Shown here piece after piece: positions 7,820 through 16,591 of a DNA stretch of 64,000 nt (position 1 is its first letter; every line of letters begins with the position of its first letter). The translations under genes were made by a program, and so were the position numbers. A model generated the notes under the pieces. The model saw nothing but the letters and a program-made list of their open reading frames with translations. It was not told the DNA's origin and ran no database searches. Origin of the DNA: Sphingobium sp. (GTDB taxonomy: Bacteria; Pseudomonadota; Alphaproteobacteria; Sphingomonadales; Sphingomonadaceae); contig JALCRK010000014.1 of the NCBI GenBank assembly GCA_022652485.1, positions 1-64,000 on the forward strand, given 5' to 3'.

Positions 7820-9087
7820 GGGCTCTTCTCCAGCAAAAAAGCTGCCCAATCTGACATCATTAGCCGTCGCTTCTCAATCATGTCTCCACGTCGATATGCG
7901 GCTTCAACCTTATTTGCTATGGTGTGAGCTAACGCTATCTCAGCCATCTCGGTTGGATATTCAGTGTGTTCAGCCGCCCAATCGCGGAAAACACTTCTCA
8001 TGCCGTGAGGCACCGCGAGCCTTCCTGAACGTGGGTCGATCCAACCTGTGTGCTTTTTTTGCTCTTCTTGATCTTGCATTCGGCGCATTACCGCGCTGAT
8101 TGACATGTCGGAAAGTTTGCCACCGCGTGGCGCTGCAAATACAAATTCACTACCTTGCATTTTGGGCATGGCTTTTAGAAGCGCCACGGCTTCTTTGGTG
8201 AGCGGAATGCGGTGTTCCTTGCCCGCTTTCATCCGGGCGGCTGGAATAATCCATAATTGTTCGTCAGCTTGATATTCGGACCAGCACATACCACGGACCT
8301 CGCCAGATCGTGTAGCTGTCAGCATTAGAAATTCCAATGCGCGCGCTGCTGTCCCTTCCCGTTTCCGCAAAGATTCGAAAAAAGTAGCCGCATCCTTAAG
8401 TGCCAACGCGGGATGATTGCCACGATCCCCAACCTTGCTGGGCTTTGGCAACGTTTCAGACAAATGACCTCGCCAGCGGGCAGGATTATCACCAGTGCGG
8501 TGCCCTTTTACTGTTGCCCATGCTAGGACGTTTTCAATTCGCCCACGAAGGCGGCTGGCTGTTTCCGTCTTGGTTGTCCAAATCGGTTCCAAAACCCGCA
8601 AAATATCGTGCACACCAATATCCGCGACCTGCATCTTACCGATTGCTGGTGCGGCATAGGTATCGAGCGTGGAACGCCATTGCTTCTTGTGCTTCTCATT
8701 TCGAAATTCTGCTGTCTTGGTCGCCAAATATTTTTGTACGGCGTCATCGAATGTCAGGCCACGCTTTTGCTGTACGATCAAACTGGCGCGAGCGGCCTTC
8801 CTCTGTTCAATAGGATCAATACCAGCCTTTATGCTGTCTTTGACGGTGCGCGCTTTGTCTCGCGCATCGCCGAGCGATATTTCGGGGTAAGAGCCTAAGC
8901 CAATCTCACGACGCAGTGTTCCGACTAGCGTTCGCAATATCCATGACCGTGCACCTGTGGCCGTGATTTGCAGCATGAGTCCCGCCACGCCTCCCACGGC
9001 ATATGTGATGTTGCTTTGGCGCGGTGGTCCGGGGTGTTGAAGCCTACCCACAGCTAGCGGCTTCATCTCTTGTGCAACCTTTGGCAT
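7816..9087 (-). CDS. Tyrosine recombinase/integrase, P4 type with DUF4102 arm-binding domain (423 aa)
   Basis: Site-specific recombinase that integrates and excises the element. The N-terminal domain (about 20-100, with GLMLQITATGARSW and IGLGSYPEISLGDAR) is the DUF4102 arm-binding domain. The core-binding domain follows at about 110-205, then the catalytic domain with Arg260 (TATRSGEVRG), His361 and Arg364 (HGMRSVF), His388 (LAHT) and the nucleophile Tyr398 (EAAYRRGD). All catalytic residues are present, so it should be active. It is the last element gene before chromosomal DNA, transcribed toward the element, the usual place next to an attachment site. Confidence 0.93.
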   Translation of the reverse strand: MPKVAQEMKPLAVGRLQHPGPPRQSNITYAVGGVAGLMLQITATGARSWILRTLVGTLRREIGLGSYPEISLGDARDKARTVKDSIKAGIDPIEQRKAARASLIVQQKRGLTFDDAVQKYLATKTAEFRNEKHKKQWRSTLDTYAAPAIGKMQVADIGVHDILRVLEPIWTTKTETASRLRGRIENVLAWATVKGHRTGDNPARWRGHLSETLPKPSKVGDRGNHPALALKDAATFFESLRKREGTAARALEFLMLTATRSGEVRGMCWSEYQADEQLWIIPAARMKAGKEHRIPLTKEAVALLKAMPKMQGSEFVFAAPRGGKLSDMSISAVMRRMQDQEEQKKHTGWIDPRSGRLAVPHGMRSVFRDWAAEHTEYPTEMAEIALAHTIANKVEAAYRRGDMIEKRRLMMSDWAAFLLEKSP

Positions 9088-9250
9088 ATTAACCCATCAA
9101 TTTACCCGCCAAAAAATTTGCCATTGTTTGAGACGTATTGCAATAGCGCGAGGCGGGAAATTGTATCAATATACTGTTACATAAAGATAAATTGTTACAA
9201 ATTGAGTCGGATCGCTACATACCTCAGGCGGTCGGCGTCTCCGCCAGACT
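9088..9250. other. Right boundary of the integrated element; attachment site expected here
   Basis: The 163 bp upstream of the integrase change from AT-rich (to about 9200) to GC-rich chromosomal sequence that belongs to the DUF983 gene and its flank. No tRNA, tmRNA or gene 3' end can be seen here, so the integration target is not obvious. The precise core cannot be fixed because the other end of the element is outside the window. Confidence 0.45.
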
Positions 9251-9646
9251 CTATCCGTGCTGTTTGCCCCCAAAGCCGTGCATACGCCGCGCCCACTGAT
9301 AGGCGATGACCGCGCCTTTTGACGGCTGGATCAGGACGAGTGCCAGCAGCGCGGCAAGGGCAGGCCAGATCGTCGCTTGCCAGCCGACGGGGATGGCGAA
9401 CGCGCTGTTGACCTCGATCATCGTCGGCACGAGGATATGGCCGAGCAGCAGAATGACAATATAGGCGGGAAAATCGTCCGCCTGATGGCCGCTGAGCGTC
9501 TCGCCGCAGTGCGCGCAGGCCGAAACAGGTTTGAGAAAGCGGGCGAACAGCCTGCCCTTGCCGCAAGCGGGGCAGCGCCCGGCCACGCCGCGCCGGATCG
9601 CCGGGCCGACGGCGCGCTGGTTCGGTGAGGCGGGTGATTCCATCAT
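9251..9646 (-). CDS. DUF983 zinc-ribbon membrane protein (131 aa)
   Basis: Small inner-membrane protein of unknown function, widespread in alphaproteobacteria. The N-terminal half carries two CxxC pairs (CPACGKG and CAHCGE), a zinc ribbon, and the C-terminal half has two membrane helices (YIVILLLGHILVPTMI and TIWPALAALLALVLI). The conserved GHQADDFPAYI linker between them is typical of DUF983. Length matches the family. It is the first chromosomal gene beside the integrated element and ends about 160 bp from the integrase start, apparently undamaged. Confidence 0.88.
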   Translation of the reverse strand: MMESPASPNQRAVGPAIRRGVAGRCPACGKGRLFARFLKPVSACAHCGETLSGHQADDFPAYIVILLLGHILVPTMIEVNSAFAIPVGWQATIWPALAALLALVLIQPSKGAVIAYQWARRMHGFGGKQHG

Positions 9647-9737
9647 GCCGCGGCCATAAGGCAGGCGCGCGCAAAATCAAGCGAAGGCCGAGAAAAGGGT
9701 TGGAGCCACGGTGCGTGGCTGCAATAGGACTTGAGCC

Positions 9738-10940
9738 ATGCAACAGCCCTTTCCTCCCGCGATGCCCTTTGTCCTGATCGACGATGCCCGGGCGGAAGGC
9801 GCGCGCCCGGCCCGGCTCTATCGCGACGCGGTGGACATCATCCGGGCAGACCGGCTGGAGGAGGTCGCGCCAGCGCTGGAGCGGCTGCGGGCGGCGGGGG
9901 AGGCGGGCCTCCATGCGGCGGGCTATCTCGCCTATGAAGCGGGTTATGCGCTGGAACCGCGTCTGGCCGCGCTCCCGGTCAGGCGGCTGCCCGGCGATCC
10001 GCCCCTGCTGTGGTTCGGCCTGTTCGGGCGCGCGGAAGACATCGCGCCGGATGCGGTCGCGGCGCTGTTGCCCCGGGGCGCCGCACCGACACCCGCCACG
10101 CTGCGACCGCTGATTTCGGCGGCGGACTATCACGCCGGATTCGAGGCGGTGCAGGAGAATATCCGCGCTGGCGACATCTATCAGGCCAATTTCACCTTCC
10201 CGTGCCATGTTGATATCGGCGATGATCCCGCCGCTTATTATGCCGCCCTGCGGTCGCGGGCGGCTGCGGGGCACGGGGCGCTGCTGTTCACGGGCGATCA
10301 CTGGCTGCTCAGCCTTTCGCCCGAACTGTTCTTCACGCTGGAGCATGGCCGCCTCCTCACCCGTCCGATGAAGGGCACCGCCCTGCGCGATGCCGATCGG
10401 GAGCGCGACGCCGCCCTTGCCGACGCCCTGCGCGCCGATCCCAAGCAGCGCGCGGAAAACCTGATGATCGTCGATCTTCTCCGCAACGACCTTTCGCGTA
10501 TCGCCGAGACGGGCAGTGTGAGCGTCCCCAAGCTATTCACGATCGAAAGCTATCCCACCGTCCATCAGATGACGTCCACCGTCACCGCGCGTCTGCGCGA
10601 GGGGCTCGATGCGGTCGATGTGTTGCGCGCCCTGTTTCCCTGCGGCTCGATCACCGGCGCGCCCAAGATCCGGGCGATGGAAATCCTCCACGGCCTCGAG
10701 ACTTATTATGCGCGCGGCCCCTATACCGGCACGATCGGCGCGATCGACGCCGGGGGCAACGCCGCCTTCAATGTTGCCATCCGCACGGTTTGCGTGGAAA
10801 AGGGAATGACCCACGGCGTGATCGGGTTGGGATCGGGTCTGGTGGCGGACTCGCGGGCGGAAAGCGAATGGAATGAATGTCTCGACAAGGCGCGGTTTCT
10901 GGGCGCTTCGCTGGTCGCGGCCGGACAGGATGATGCATGA
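9738..10940 (+). CDS. pabB: Aminodeoxychorismate synthase component I (400 aa)
   Basis: Converts chorismate with ammonia from the PabA partner to 4-amino-4-deoxychorismate, the first step toward p-aminobenzoate and folate. The chorismate-binding domain fills the C-terminal 270 residues: the RPMKGT lysine motif, DLLRNDLSRI, SYPTVHQMTS and the signature CGSITGAPKIRAMEI are all intact. It is shorter than anthranilate synthase TrpE and is followed directly by the class IV aminotransferase-fold lyase, which separates it from TrpE. The stop overlaps the next start as ATGA, so pabB and the lyase are translationally coupled. No PabA amidotransferase gene lies nearby. Confidence 0.9.
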   Translation: MQQPFPPAMPFVLIDDARAEGARPARLYRDAVDIIRADRLEEVAPALERLRAAGEAGLHAAGYLAYEAGYALEPRLAALPVRRLPGDPPLLWFGLFGRAEDIAPDAVAALLPRGAAPTPATLRPLISAADYHAGFEAVQENIRAGDIYQANFTFPCHVDIGDDPAAYYAALRSRAAAGHGALLFTGDHWLLSLSPELFFTLEHGRLLTRPMKGTALRDADRERDAALADALRADPKQRAENLMIVDLLRNDLSRIAETGSVSVPKLFTIESYPTVHQMTSTVTARLREGLDAVDVLRALFPCGSITGAPKIRAMEILHGLETYYARGPYTGTIGAIDAGGNAAFNVAIRTVCVEKGMTHGVIGLGSGLVADSRAESEWNECLDKARFLGASLVAAGQDDA

Positions 10941-11566
10941 AAGAGGTTCATTCCGTGCAGTTTGATCTCGTCGAGACCATCGCCTTCGATCCCCAGGAAG
11001 GTATGCCGCTGCTCGAATATCATATGGAGCGGATCAAGCGTAGCGCTGACGCGCTGGGCTTCGCGTTCGACCGGCACAGCGTACGCAACGAATTGCAGGC
11101 GGCGACCTTCCGGCTGCGGCAGAGAAGCCGGGTCCGGTTGCTCGCGTCGCGCGGGGGTGCGGTTTCGATAGAGGTCCGGGCACATCAGACCTGGCCTCAG
11201 CCGATCATGCAGGTGGCGATCGTCAAACGGGTGGCCGCAGCGGATGACTGGCGGTTGCGCCACAAGACCACCGAGCGCGGCCTGTATCGCGACGCGCTTG
11301 CGGCGGGCGGTACCTATGAGGTGCTGCTGGCGGACGAAGACGGATTTCTGACCGAGGGCAGCTTTACCAACATATTCGTCGAGCGCGGTGACAAGCTGGT
11401 GACGCCGCCGTTGTCACGCGGGTTGCTGCCCGGTGTTCTGCGCGCCAGCCTTGTCGCACTGGGCGAGGCGGTGGAGGGCGATCTGCGGCCTTATGATCTG
11501 GAACGCGGCTTCTTCATCGGCAATGCCGCGCGCGGGATGGTCGCGGCGCAGCTCGTCCGATCCTAA
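10937..11566 (+). CDS. pabC: Aminodeoxychorismate lyase, PLP class IV (209 aa)
   Basis: Cleaves 4-amino-4-deoxychorismate to p-aminobenzoate and pyruvate. It has the fold type IV residues: the PLP lysine in RLRHKTTERGLY, the glutamate in LTEGSFTNIF, and the PPLSRGLLPGVLR loop near the C-terminus. It is shorter than E. coli PabC (269 aa) but typical of the alphaproteobacterial version. Start ATG overlaps the pabB stop, which strongly supports PabC rather than a branched-chain or D-amino-acid aminotransferase. Substrate is inferred from this coupling. Confidence 0.85.
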   Translation: MKEVHSVQFDLVETIAFDPQEGMPLLEYHMERIKRSADALGFAFDRHSVRNELQAATFRLRQRSRVRLLASRGGAVSIEVRAHQTWPQPIMQVAIVKRVAAADDWRLRHKTTERGLYRDALAAGGTYEVLLADEDGFLTEGSFTNIFVERGDKLVTPPLSRGLLPGVLRASLVALGEAVEGDLRPYDLERGFFIGNAARGMVAAQLVRS

Positions 11567-11653
11567 TTTCGCAAGCGCAGCACGGTTGCCCCCGCGTGCA
11601 AGCGGCGCTAAAGGCGCTGCATCTTCAAGCTCCACGATAGAGAAAGCCTCAGC

Positions 11654-12856
11654 ATGACCCGGACCTCCGCTGCTCTCGGCCGCATCCAGCCTTCCGCCAC
11701 GCTCGCCATGAGCGCGCGGGTGAACAAGCTGAAGAGCGAGGGTGTTGACGTGATCGGCCTTTCGGCGGGTGAGCCGGATTTCGACACGCCCGATTTCGTG
11801 AAGGACGCCGCAATCGCCGCGATTCGTGCGGGCCAGACGAAATATACCGATGTCGATGGCACGGCGGAGGCAAAGGATGCCGTCGCGCACAAGTTCAAGC
11901 GGGACAACGGCCTCGTCTATGCCCGCAACCAGATCAGCGTCAACGCGGGCGGCAAGCACACCCTGTTCAACGCGCTGGTGGCGACGGTGGACGTGGGCGA
12001 CGAGGTGATCATCCCCGCGCCTTATTGGGTGAGCTACCCCGACATCGTGAACTTCGCGGGCGGTACGCCGGTGTTTATCGAAGGCCCGGCGAGCCAGGGT
12101 TACAAGATCACGCCCGCGCAGCTCGATGCCGCGATCACGCCGCGTACCAAGTGGGTGATGCTGAACTCCCCCTCCAACCCCTCCGGCGCGGCCTATAGCG
12201 CCGAGGAGCTGAAGGCGCTGGGCGAGGTGCTGCTGCGCCATCCGCATGTGCTGGTGATGACCGACGACATGTACGAGCATGTCTGGTACGCGCCGACGCC
12301 CTTTGCCACCATCGCGCAGGTCTGCCCCGATCTTTACGAGCGCACGCTGACCGTCAACGGCTGCTCCAAGGCGTTTGCGATGACCGGCTGGCGCATCGGC
12401 TTCGCGGGCGGACCGGAGTGGATCATCAAGGCGATGAGCAAGTTGCAGTCCCAGTCCACCTCCAACCCCTGCTCGATCAGTCAGGCGGCAGCGGTAGCGG
12501 CGCTGACCGGCGATCAGGATTTCCTCGAAGAGCGCAATGCCGCGTTCAAGAAGCGCCGCGACATGGTCGTCGCGATGCTCAACGACGCACCCGGCCTCGA
12601 TTGCCCGGTGCCGGAAGGCGCGTTCTATGTGTATCCTGATGCAAGCGGCCTGATGGGCAAGACCACGCCCAAGGGCGCGAAGATCACCACCGACGAGGAG
12701 CTGATCGGCTATTTCCTCGACGAGGCGAAGGTCGCGGCGGTGCATGGCGGGGCATTCGGTCTCAGCCCGGCCTTCCGCATCAGCTATGCGACGTCGGAAG
12801 AGGTGCTGAAGAAAGCCTGCACCCGGATTCAGGAAGCCTGCGCCGCGCTGAAGTGA
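11654..12856 (+). CDS. aatA: Aspartate aminotransferase, class I PLP enzyme (400 aa)
   Basis: Transfers the amino group between aspartate and 2-oxoglutarate; in alphaproteobacteria this subgroup (I-gamma) may also act on prephenate. The fold type I motifs are complete: SAGEPDFDTPDFV for substrate binding, NSPSNPSGAAYS, DDMYEHVWY, and the PLP lysine in VNGCSKAFAMTGWRIG. Ends with RISYATSEEVL, containing the carboxylate-binding Arg. Length is normal. It stands alone, 87 bp after pabC on the same strand, and may share that transcript. Confidence 0.92.
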   Translation: MTRTSAALGRIQPSATLAMSARVNKLKSEGVDVIGLSAGEPDFDTPDFVKDAAIAAIRAGQTKYTDVDGTAEAKDAVAHKFKRDNGLVYARNQISVNAGGKHTLFNALVATVDVGDEVIIPAPYWVSYPDIVNFAGGTPVFIEGPASQGYKITPAQLDAAITPRTKWVMLNSPSNPSGAAYSAEELKALGEVLLRHPHVLVMTDDMYEHVWYAPTPFATIAQVCPDLYERTLTVNGCSKAFAMTGWRIGFAGGPEWIIKAMSKLQSQSTSNPCSISQAAAVAALTGDQDFLEERNAAFKKRRDMVVAMLNDAPGLDCPVPEGAFYVYPDASGLMGKTTPKGAKITTDEELIGYFLDEAKVAAVHGGAFGLSPAFRISYATSEEVLKKACTRIQEACAALK

Positions 12857-12889
12857 ATACGGCGGGGCTGCGCGCCAATTTGTCTCCGA

Positions 12890-13711
12890 TTAGCCGAACT
12901 GATAGGCCGATACCGTCCAGCCGAGAACGCTGTCTTTGTAGGTCCTGATGCCGCGATCCTCACGAGCGGCGCCAGCGGCGACCATCAGCGGGATGAGATG
13001 ATCCTCGCCCCCACCGGGTGGATGCGCTGTGCGCGCGTGGGGGAGATCGGCCCATGTCGTGAGGCCGCTGTTGCGCGCTTGCGCGTCCCGCAGGGTAACA
13101 ATCCCGGTCAGCGCCTCGTCAAACTCCTCTGTCGCCTGTTCGATCGGCGCGCCGATCAGCCTGAGGTTGTGGAAGCTCATACCGGAGCCAATGATGAGCA
13201 CGCCTTCTTCGCGCAACGGCGCCAGCGCCTCGCCTGCGCGGATGTGCATCCCCGGATCATAATCGGCATGACGGTTAGGTACGCACAAAGACAATTGCGC
13301 GACAGGAATGTCCGCATCGGGTAGCGCCACCATCATCGGGATGAACACACCATGATCCCATCCGCACTCCGCCTCCTCGCCGGTCTGAAAGCCGGCCTGC
13401 CGCAACAGGTGACCCGCTCTGCGCGCAACATCGGGCGCAGCAGGTGCGTCCCACCGCAGATCATAGGTGTGTGGCGGGAAGCCATAATAATCGAACAATA
13501 GCCCCGGTCGCTCGCCCACATGCACGGTAAACTGCGGCTCTGCCCAATGCGCGGAAACGATCAGGATCGCCTTCGGTCGCTCGGCAAGGCCGTTGACCAG
13601 ATTGGCAAGATAAGCCTGCATCGCGCGCCACATGGGCGGGCAGCTCCCGTCCTCGTTGAGGAAGAAGCACGGCCCGCCGCCATGCGGGATATAGAGGGTC
13701 GGTTGTGTCAT
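12890..13711 (-). CDS. LigB-type class III extradiol dioxygenase, DODA/YgiD family (273 aa)
   Basis: Non-haem metal enzyme of the DODA (4,5-DOPA extradiol dioxygenase) family. Visible metal-site features are the N-terminal YIPHGGGPCFF, VSAHW, the GWDHGVFIPMM segment and SGMSFHN. Length fits YgiD-type proteins of about 260-270 residues. The ATG at 13711 begins the conserved MTQPTLYIPHGGG; a start 7 codons earlier is possible. It is convergent with the aspartate aminotransferase gene, 33 bp away. Physiological substrate unknown; an aromatic catabolic role is not supported by neighbours. Confidence 0.85.
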   Translation of the reverse strand: MTQPTLYIPHGGGPCFFLNEDGSCPPMWRAMQAYLANLVNGLAERPKAILIVSAHWAEPQFTVHVGERPGLLFDYYGFPPHTYDLRWDAPAAPDVARRAGHLLRQAGFQTGEEAECGWDHGVFIPMMVALPDADIPVAQLSLCVPNRHADYDPGMHIRAGEALAPLREEGVLIIGSGMSFHNLRLIGAPIEQATEEFDEALTGIVTLRDAQARNSGLTTWADLPHARTAHPPGGGEDHLIPLMVAAGAAREDRGIRTYKDSVLGWTVSAYQFG

Positions 13712-13768
13712 GCCGCAAAGATAAGGCGGCAAAACCCTTTTTACAGCAAGCGCTGCACGGTGCCGCTA

Positions 13769-14317
13769 TTATTTCGGCGAAATCACCATCAGCATCTGGC
13801 GGCCTTCCATGCGGGGATAGGCTTCGACCTTGGCCACTTCGGCGGTTTCCTCGGCCACGCGCTGGAGCAGCGCCATGCCGAGCTGCTGGTGCGACAGCTC
13901 ACGCCCGCGGAAGCGCAGCGTCACCTTTACCTTGTCGCCCTCTTCCAGGAACTTCACGACCGATCGCATCTTCGTGTCATAATCATGATCGTCGATGTTC
14001 GGACGCATCTTGATCTCCTTGATCTCCTGCGTCTTCTGGGTCTTGCGGGCGAGATTCGCCTTCTTCTGGGCCTCGTATTTATATTTGCCGATATCGAGAA
14101 ACTTGCACACCGGCGGGTCGGCCGTGGGCGACACTTCCACCAGATCCAGGCCTACTTCCGCAGCCTGCTCAATCGCCTCGCGGGTATAAAGAACGCCCAG
14201 ATTTTCGCCGTTCTCGTCGATCACGCGTACCTTGGGCACGGTGATGAATTCATTGTATCGCGGGCCGGACTTGGGCGGGGGGGGCGCCAGCGGGCGGCGC
14301 ATCATTGGAGGTGGTAT
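13769..14317 (-). CDS. infC: Translation initiation factor IF-3, probable AUA start (182 aa)
   Basis: IF-3 binds the 30S subunit, discriminates initiator tRNA and start codon, and keeps subunits apart. The N-domain ([23 protein letters not shown]), the basic linker ([16 protein letters not shown]) and the C-domain ([15 protein letters not shown] to the end) are complete. The frame is open to ATG 14368, but the only good Shine-Dalgarno sequence, AGGAG, lies 8 nt before an in-frame ATA at 14315-14317; the nearest ATG codons (14305 and 14302) are more than 19 nt from it. A non-canonical start is known for infC (AUU in E. coli), used for autoregulation, so AUA is chosen. thrS lies 113 bp upstream on the same strand. 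Confidence 0.9.
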   Translation of the reverse strand: MPPPMMRRPLAPPPPKSGPRYNEFITVPKVRVIDENGENLGVLYTREAIEQAAEVGLDLVEVSPTADPPVCKFLDIGKYKYEAQKKANLARKTQKTQEIKEIKMRPNIDDHDYDTKMRSVVKFLEEGDKVKVTLRFRGRELSHQQLGMALLQRVAEETAEVAKVEAYPRMEGRQMLMVISPK

Positions 14318-14430
14318 AGCAGTTTCTCCTGTGGTTACGAATTGCGGGCTTCTAGCGGTTTTATGCACGCACGAAAAGGGGCACTAAGCGCACCGTGGTT
14401 AACAAATGCGTCCCATGTGGCGCGGATGCA

Positions 14431-16428
14431 TCACCGCATATCGGGAGCGCGCGCCTCGAGTGCAAGGGCCGAGACCGCTTCGTCGAGCGTCATGATCTGC
14501 TGCGGTTGGTCTGCGCCGAGCACGCGCAGAGCCACCTTGCCTTCCTCGGCCTCGCGCTTGCCGACGACGAGGAGGTTCGGAACCTTGGCGAGGCTGTGCT
14601 CGCGGATCTTGTAGTTGATCTTCTCGTTGCGCAGGTCGATGTCAGCCCGGATGCCCGCGGCCTTGAGCTTCTCCAGCACCTGCCGCGCATAGTCGTCCGC
14701 GTCCGACACGATGGTCGTCACTACCGCCTGGACCGGGGCGAGCCATTGCGGCAGGCGGCCGGCATAATGCTCGATCAGGATGCCGATAAACCGCTCATAG
14801 GAGCCGAAGATCGCGCGGTGGAGCATCACCGGGCGGTGCTTGTCGCCATCCTCGCCGACATAGGCGGCGTCGAGCCGCTCGGGCAGCACCCGATCCGACT
14901 GGATGGTGCCGACCTGCCAGGTGCGGCCGATCGCGTCGGTCAGGTGCCACTCGAGCTTGGGCGCATAGAAGGCGCCTTCGCCCGGCAACTCTTCCCAGCC
15001 ATATTCCGGCGTGTTGAGGCCCGCCGCCGCGACCGCATCGCGCAGCTCGGCTTCCGCCATGTCCCACATTTCCTCGGTGCCGAAGCGCTTTTCGGGGCGT
15101 AGCGCGAGCTTGATCGAATAAGTGAAGCCGAAGTCCTTGTAGATCCGGTCGGCGAGCGCGCAGAAGGCGCGGACTTCCTCAACGATCTGATCCTCGCGGC
15201 AGAAGATATGCGCGTCGTCCTGCGTGAATTGGCGCACGCGCATCAGCCCATGCAGCGCACCATGCGGCTCGTTGCGATGGCAGCAGCCATTCTCGTAGAT
15301 ACGCAGCGGCAGGTCGCGATAGCTCTTGATGCCCTGGCGGAAGATTAGCACATGCGCCGGGCAGTTCATCGGTTTGAGCGCCATCCAGTCGGCGTCGTCA
15401 GACACCAGCGGGCCTTCGTCCTCGGTGTTGGGAACCTCGTCCGGGATGACGAACATGTTCTCGCGATACTTGCCCCAGTGGCCGGACTGCTCCCACTGGC
15501 GCGCGTCCATCACCTGCGGGGTCTTGACCTCTTTGTAACCTGCGCCATCGATCGCGCGGCGCATATAGGCTTCCAGCTCGCGCCACATGAGGTAGCCCTT
15601 GGGATGCCAGAAAACGGAGCCGTGCGCCTCCTGCTGGAGGTGGAACAGGTTCATCTCCGCGCCCAGCCTGCGGTGGTCGCGCTTGGCGGCTTCCTCAAGG
15701 CGGGTGAGGTGGGCGTCGAGCTGTTTCTTGCTGAGCCAGCCGGTGCCGTAGATGCGCGAGAGCTGGGCGTTCTTCTGGTCGCCGCGCCAGTAAGCGCCGG
15801 AAACGCGCATCAGCTTGAACGCCTGAGGGTCGAGCTTGCCGGTGGAGGCGAGATGCGGGCCGCGGCACATGTCGTACCAGTCGGTGCCGCTGCGATAGAC
15901 CGTCAGCTCCTCGCCCTGCGGCAGCTCCGCCGCCCATTCTGCCTTGAAGGTCTCGCCCGCAGCGCGCCATTGCGCGATCAGGGCATCCCGCGCCACCACC
16001 TCGCGGGTAAGCGGCTTGTCCGCCGCGATGATCTCGCGCATCTTCACCTCGATGACGGGCAGGTCGTCCTCGGTGAACGGGCCGTGCGCGCCGGGCGCGA
16101 AGTCGTAATAAAAGCCGTCGTCGGTGGAGGGGCCGAAGGTGATCTGCGTATCGGGCCACAGCGCCTGCACCGCTTCCGCCAGCACATGGGCAAAGTCGTG
16201 CCGCGCCAGCTCCAGCGCGTCCGCCTCGTCCTTGGCGGTGACGAGCGCGAGGCTTGCGTCACGCTCCAGCGGGCGGTTGATGTCCACCAGTTCGCCATCC
16301 ACCCGCGCGGCGAGCGCCGCCTTGGCGAGACCGGGGCCGATCGCGGCGGCGATGTCCGCCGGTGTCGTGCCGGGCGCGACTTCTCGTGACGATCCATCGG
16401 GCAGGGTAATACTGATGAGCGCGGTCAT
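14431..16428 (-). CDS. thrS: Threonyl-tRNA synthetase (665 aa)
   Basis: Charges tRNA-Thr. Domains in order: TGS (about 1-65), editing domain with the HDFAHVLAE histidine motif and the later CRGPHL segment, class II catalytic core with the zinc Cys in MNCPAH and the His in DDAHIF, and the C-terminal anticodon-binding domain from about 560. Length is normal for the full enzyme with editing domain. It precedes infC on the same strand, the thrS-infC order known from E. coli; rpmI and rplT do not follow here. A good -35 hexamer lies upstream. Confidence 0.96.
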   Translation of the reverse strand: MTALISITLPDGSSREVAPGTTPADIAAAIGPGLAKAALAARVDGELVDINRPLERDASLALVTAKDEADALELARHDFAHVLAEAVQALWPDTQITFGPSTDDGFYYDFAPGAHGPFTEDDLPVIEVKMREIIAADKPLTREVVARDALIAQWRAAGETFKAEWAAELPQGEELTVYRSGTDWYDMCRGPHLASTGKLDPQAFKLMRVSGAYWRGDQKNAQLSRIYGTGWLSKKQLDAHLTRLEEAAKRDHRRLGAEMNLFHLQQEAHGSVFWHPKGYLMWRELEAYMRRAIDGAGYKEVKTPQVMDARQWEQSGHWGKYRENMFVIPDEVPNTEDEGPLVSDDADWMALKPMNCPAHVLIFRQGIKSYRDLPLRIYENGCCHRNEPHGALHGLMRVRQFTQDDAHIFCREDQIVEEVRAFCALADRIYKDFGFTYSIKLALRPEKRFGTEEMWDMAEAELRDAVAAAGLNTPEYGWEELPGEGAFYAPKLEWHLTDAIGRTWQVGTIQSDRVLPERLDAAYVGEDGDKHRPVMLHRAIFGSYERFIGILIEHYAGRLPQWLAPVQAVVTTIVSDADDYARQVLEKLKAAGIRADIDLRNEKINYKIREHSLAKVPNLLVVGKREAEEGKVALRVLGADQPQQIMTLDEAVSALALEARAPDMR

Positions 16429-16465
16429 GGCTGCGGACTGTCTTCATGGGTGGATAATGGCGGTT

Positions 16466-16494
16466 CTTAAGCGGGCAATCGGTTATTCTGTCAA
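16466..16494 (-). promoter_or_regulatory. Candidate sigma-70 promoter of thrS-infC
   Basis: A perfect TTGACA (minus strand, 16494-16489) is followed after 17 bp by CTTAAG (16471-16466), a weak -10. It lies about 40 bp upstream of the thrS start. The -35 is the strong part; the -10 is a guess. Confidence 0.4.
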
Positions 16495-16591
16495 CCTAAA
16501 GCGTCCATTTCCGATGCTCTGCGGCTAATATGCTTGACGAATGGGCAGGCCGGCTATTCATTCCCCGGCGGGGCTTTTGGGGGAGAGGAAT

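Noticed and set aside
9195-10346. 383-codon leftward frame across the DUF983 gene and into pabB
   Set aside because: Opposite strand or wrong frame relative to DUF983 and PabB, both clearly real.
13733-13768. rpmI-rplT after infC
   Set aside because: The E. coli order thrS-infC-rpmI-rplT stops at infC here; a LigB-type dioxygenase gene follows.
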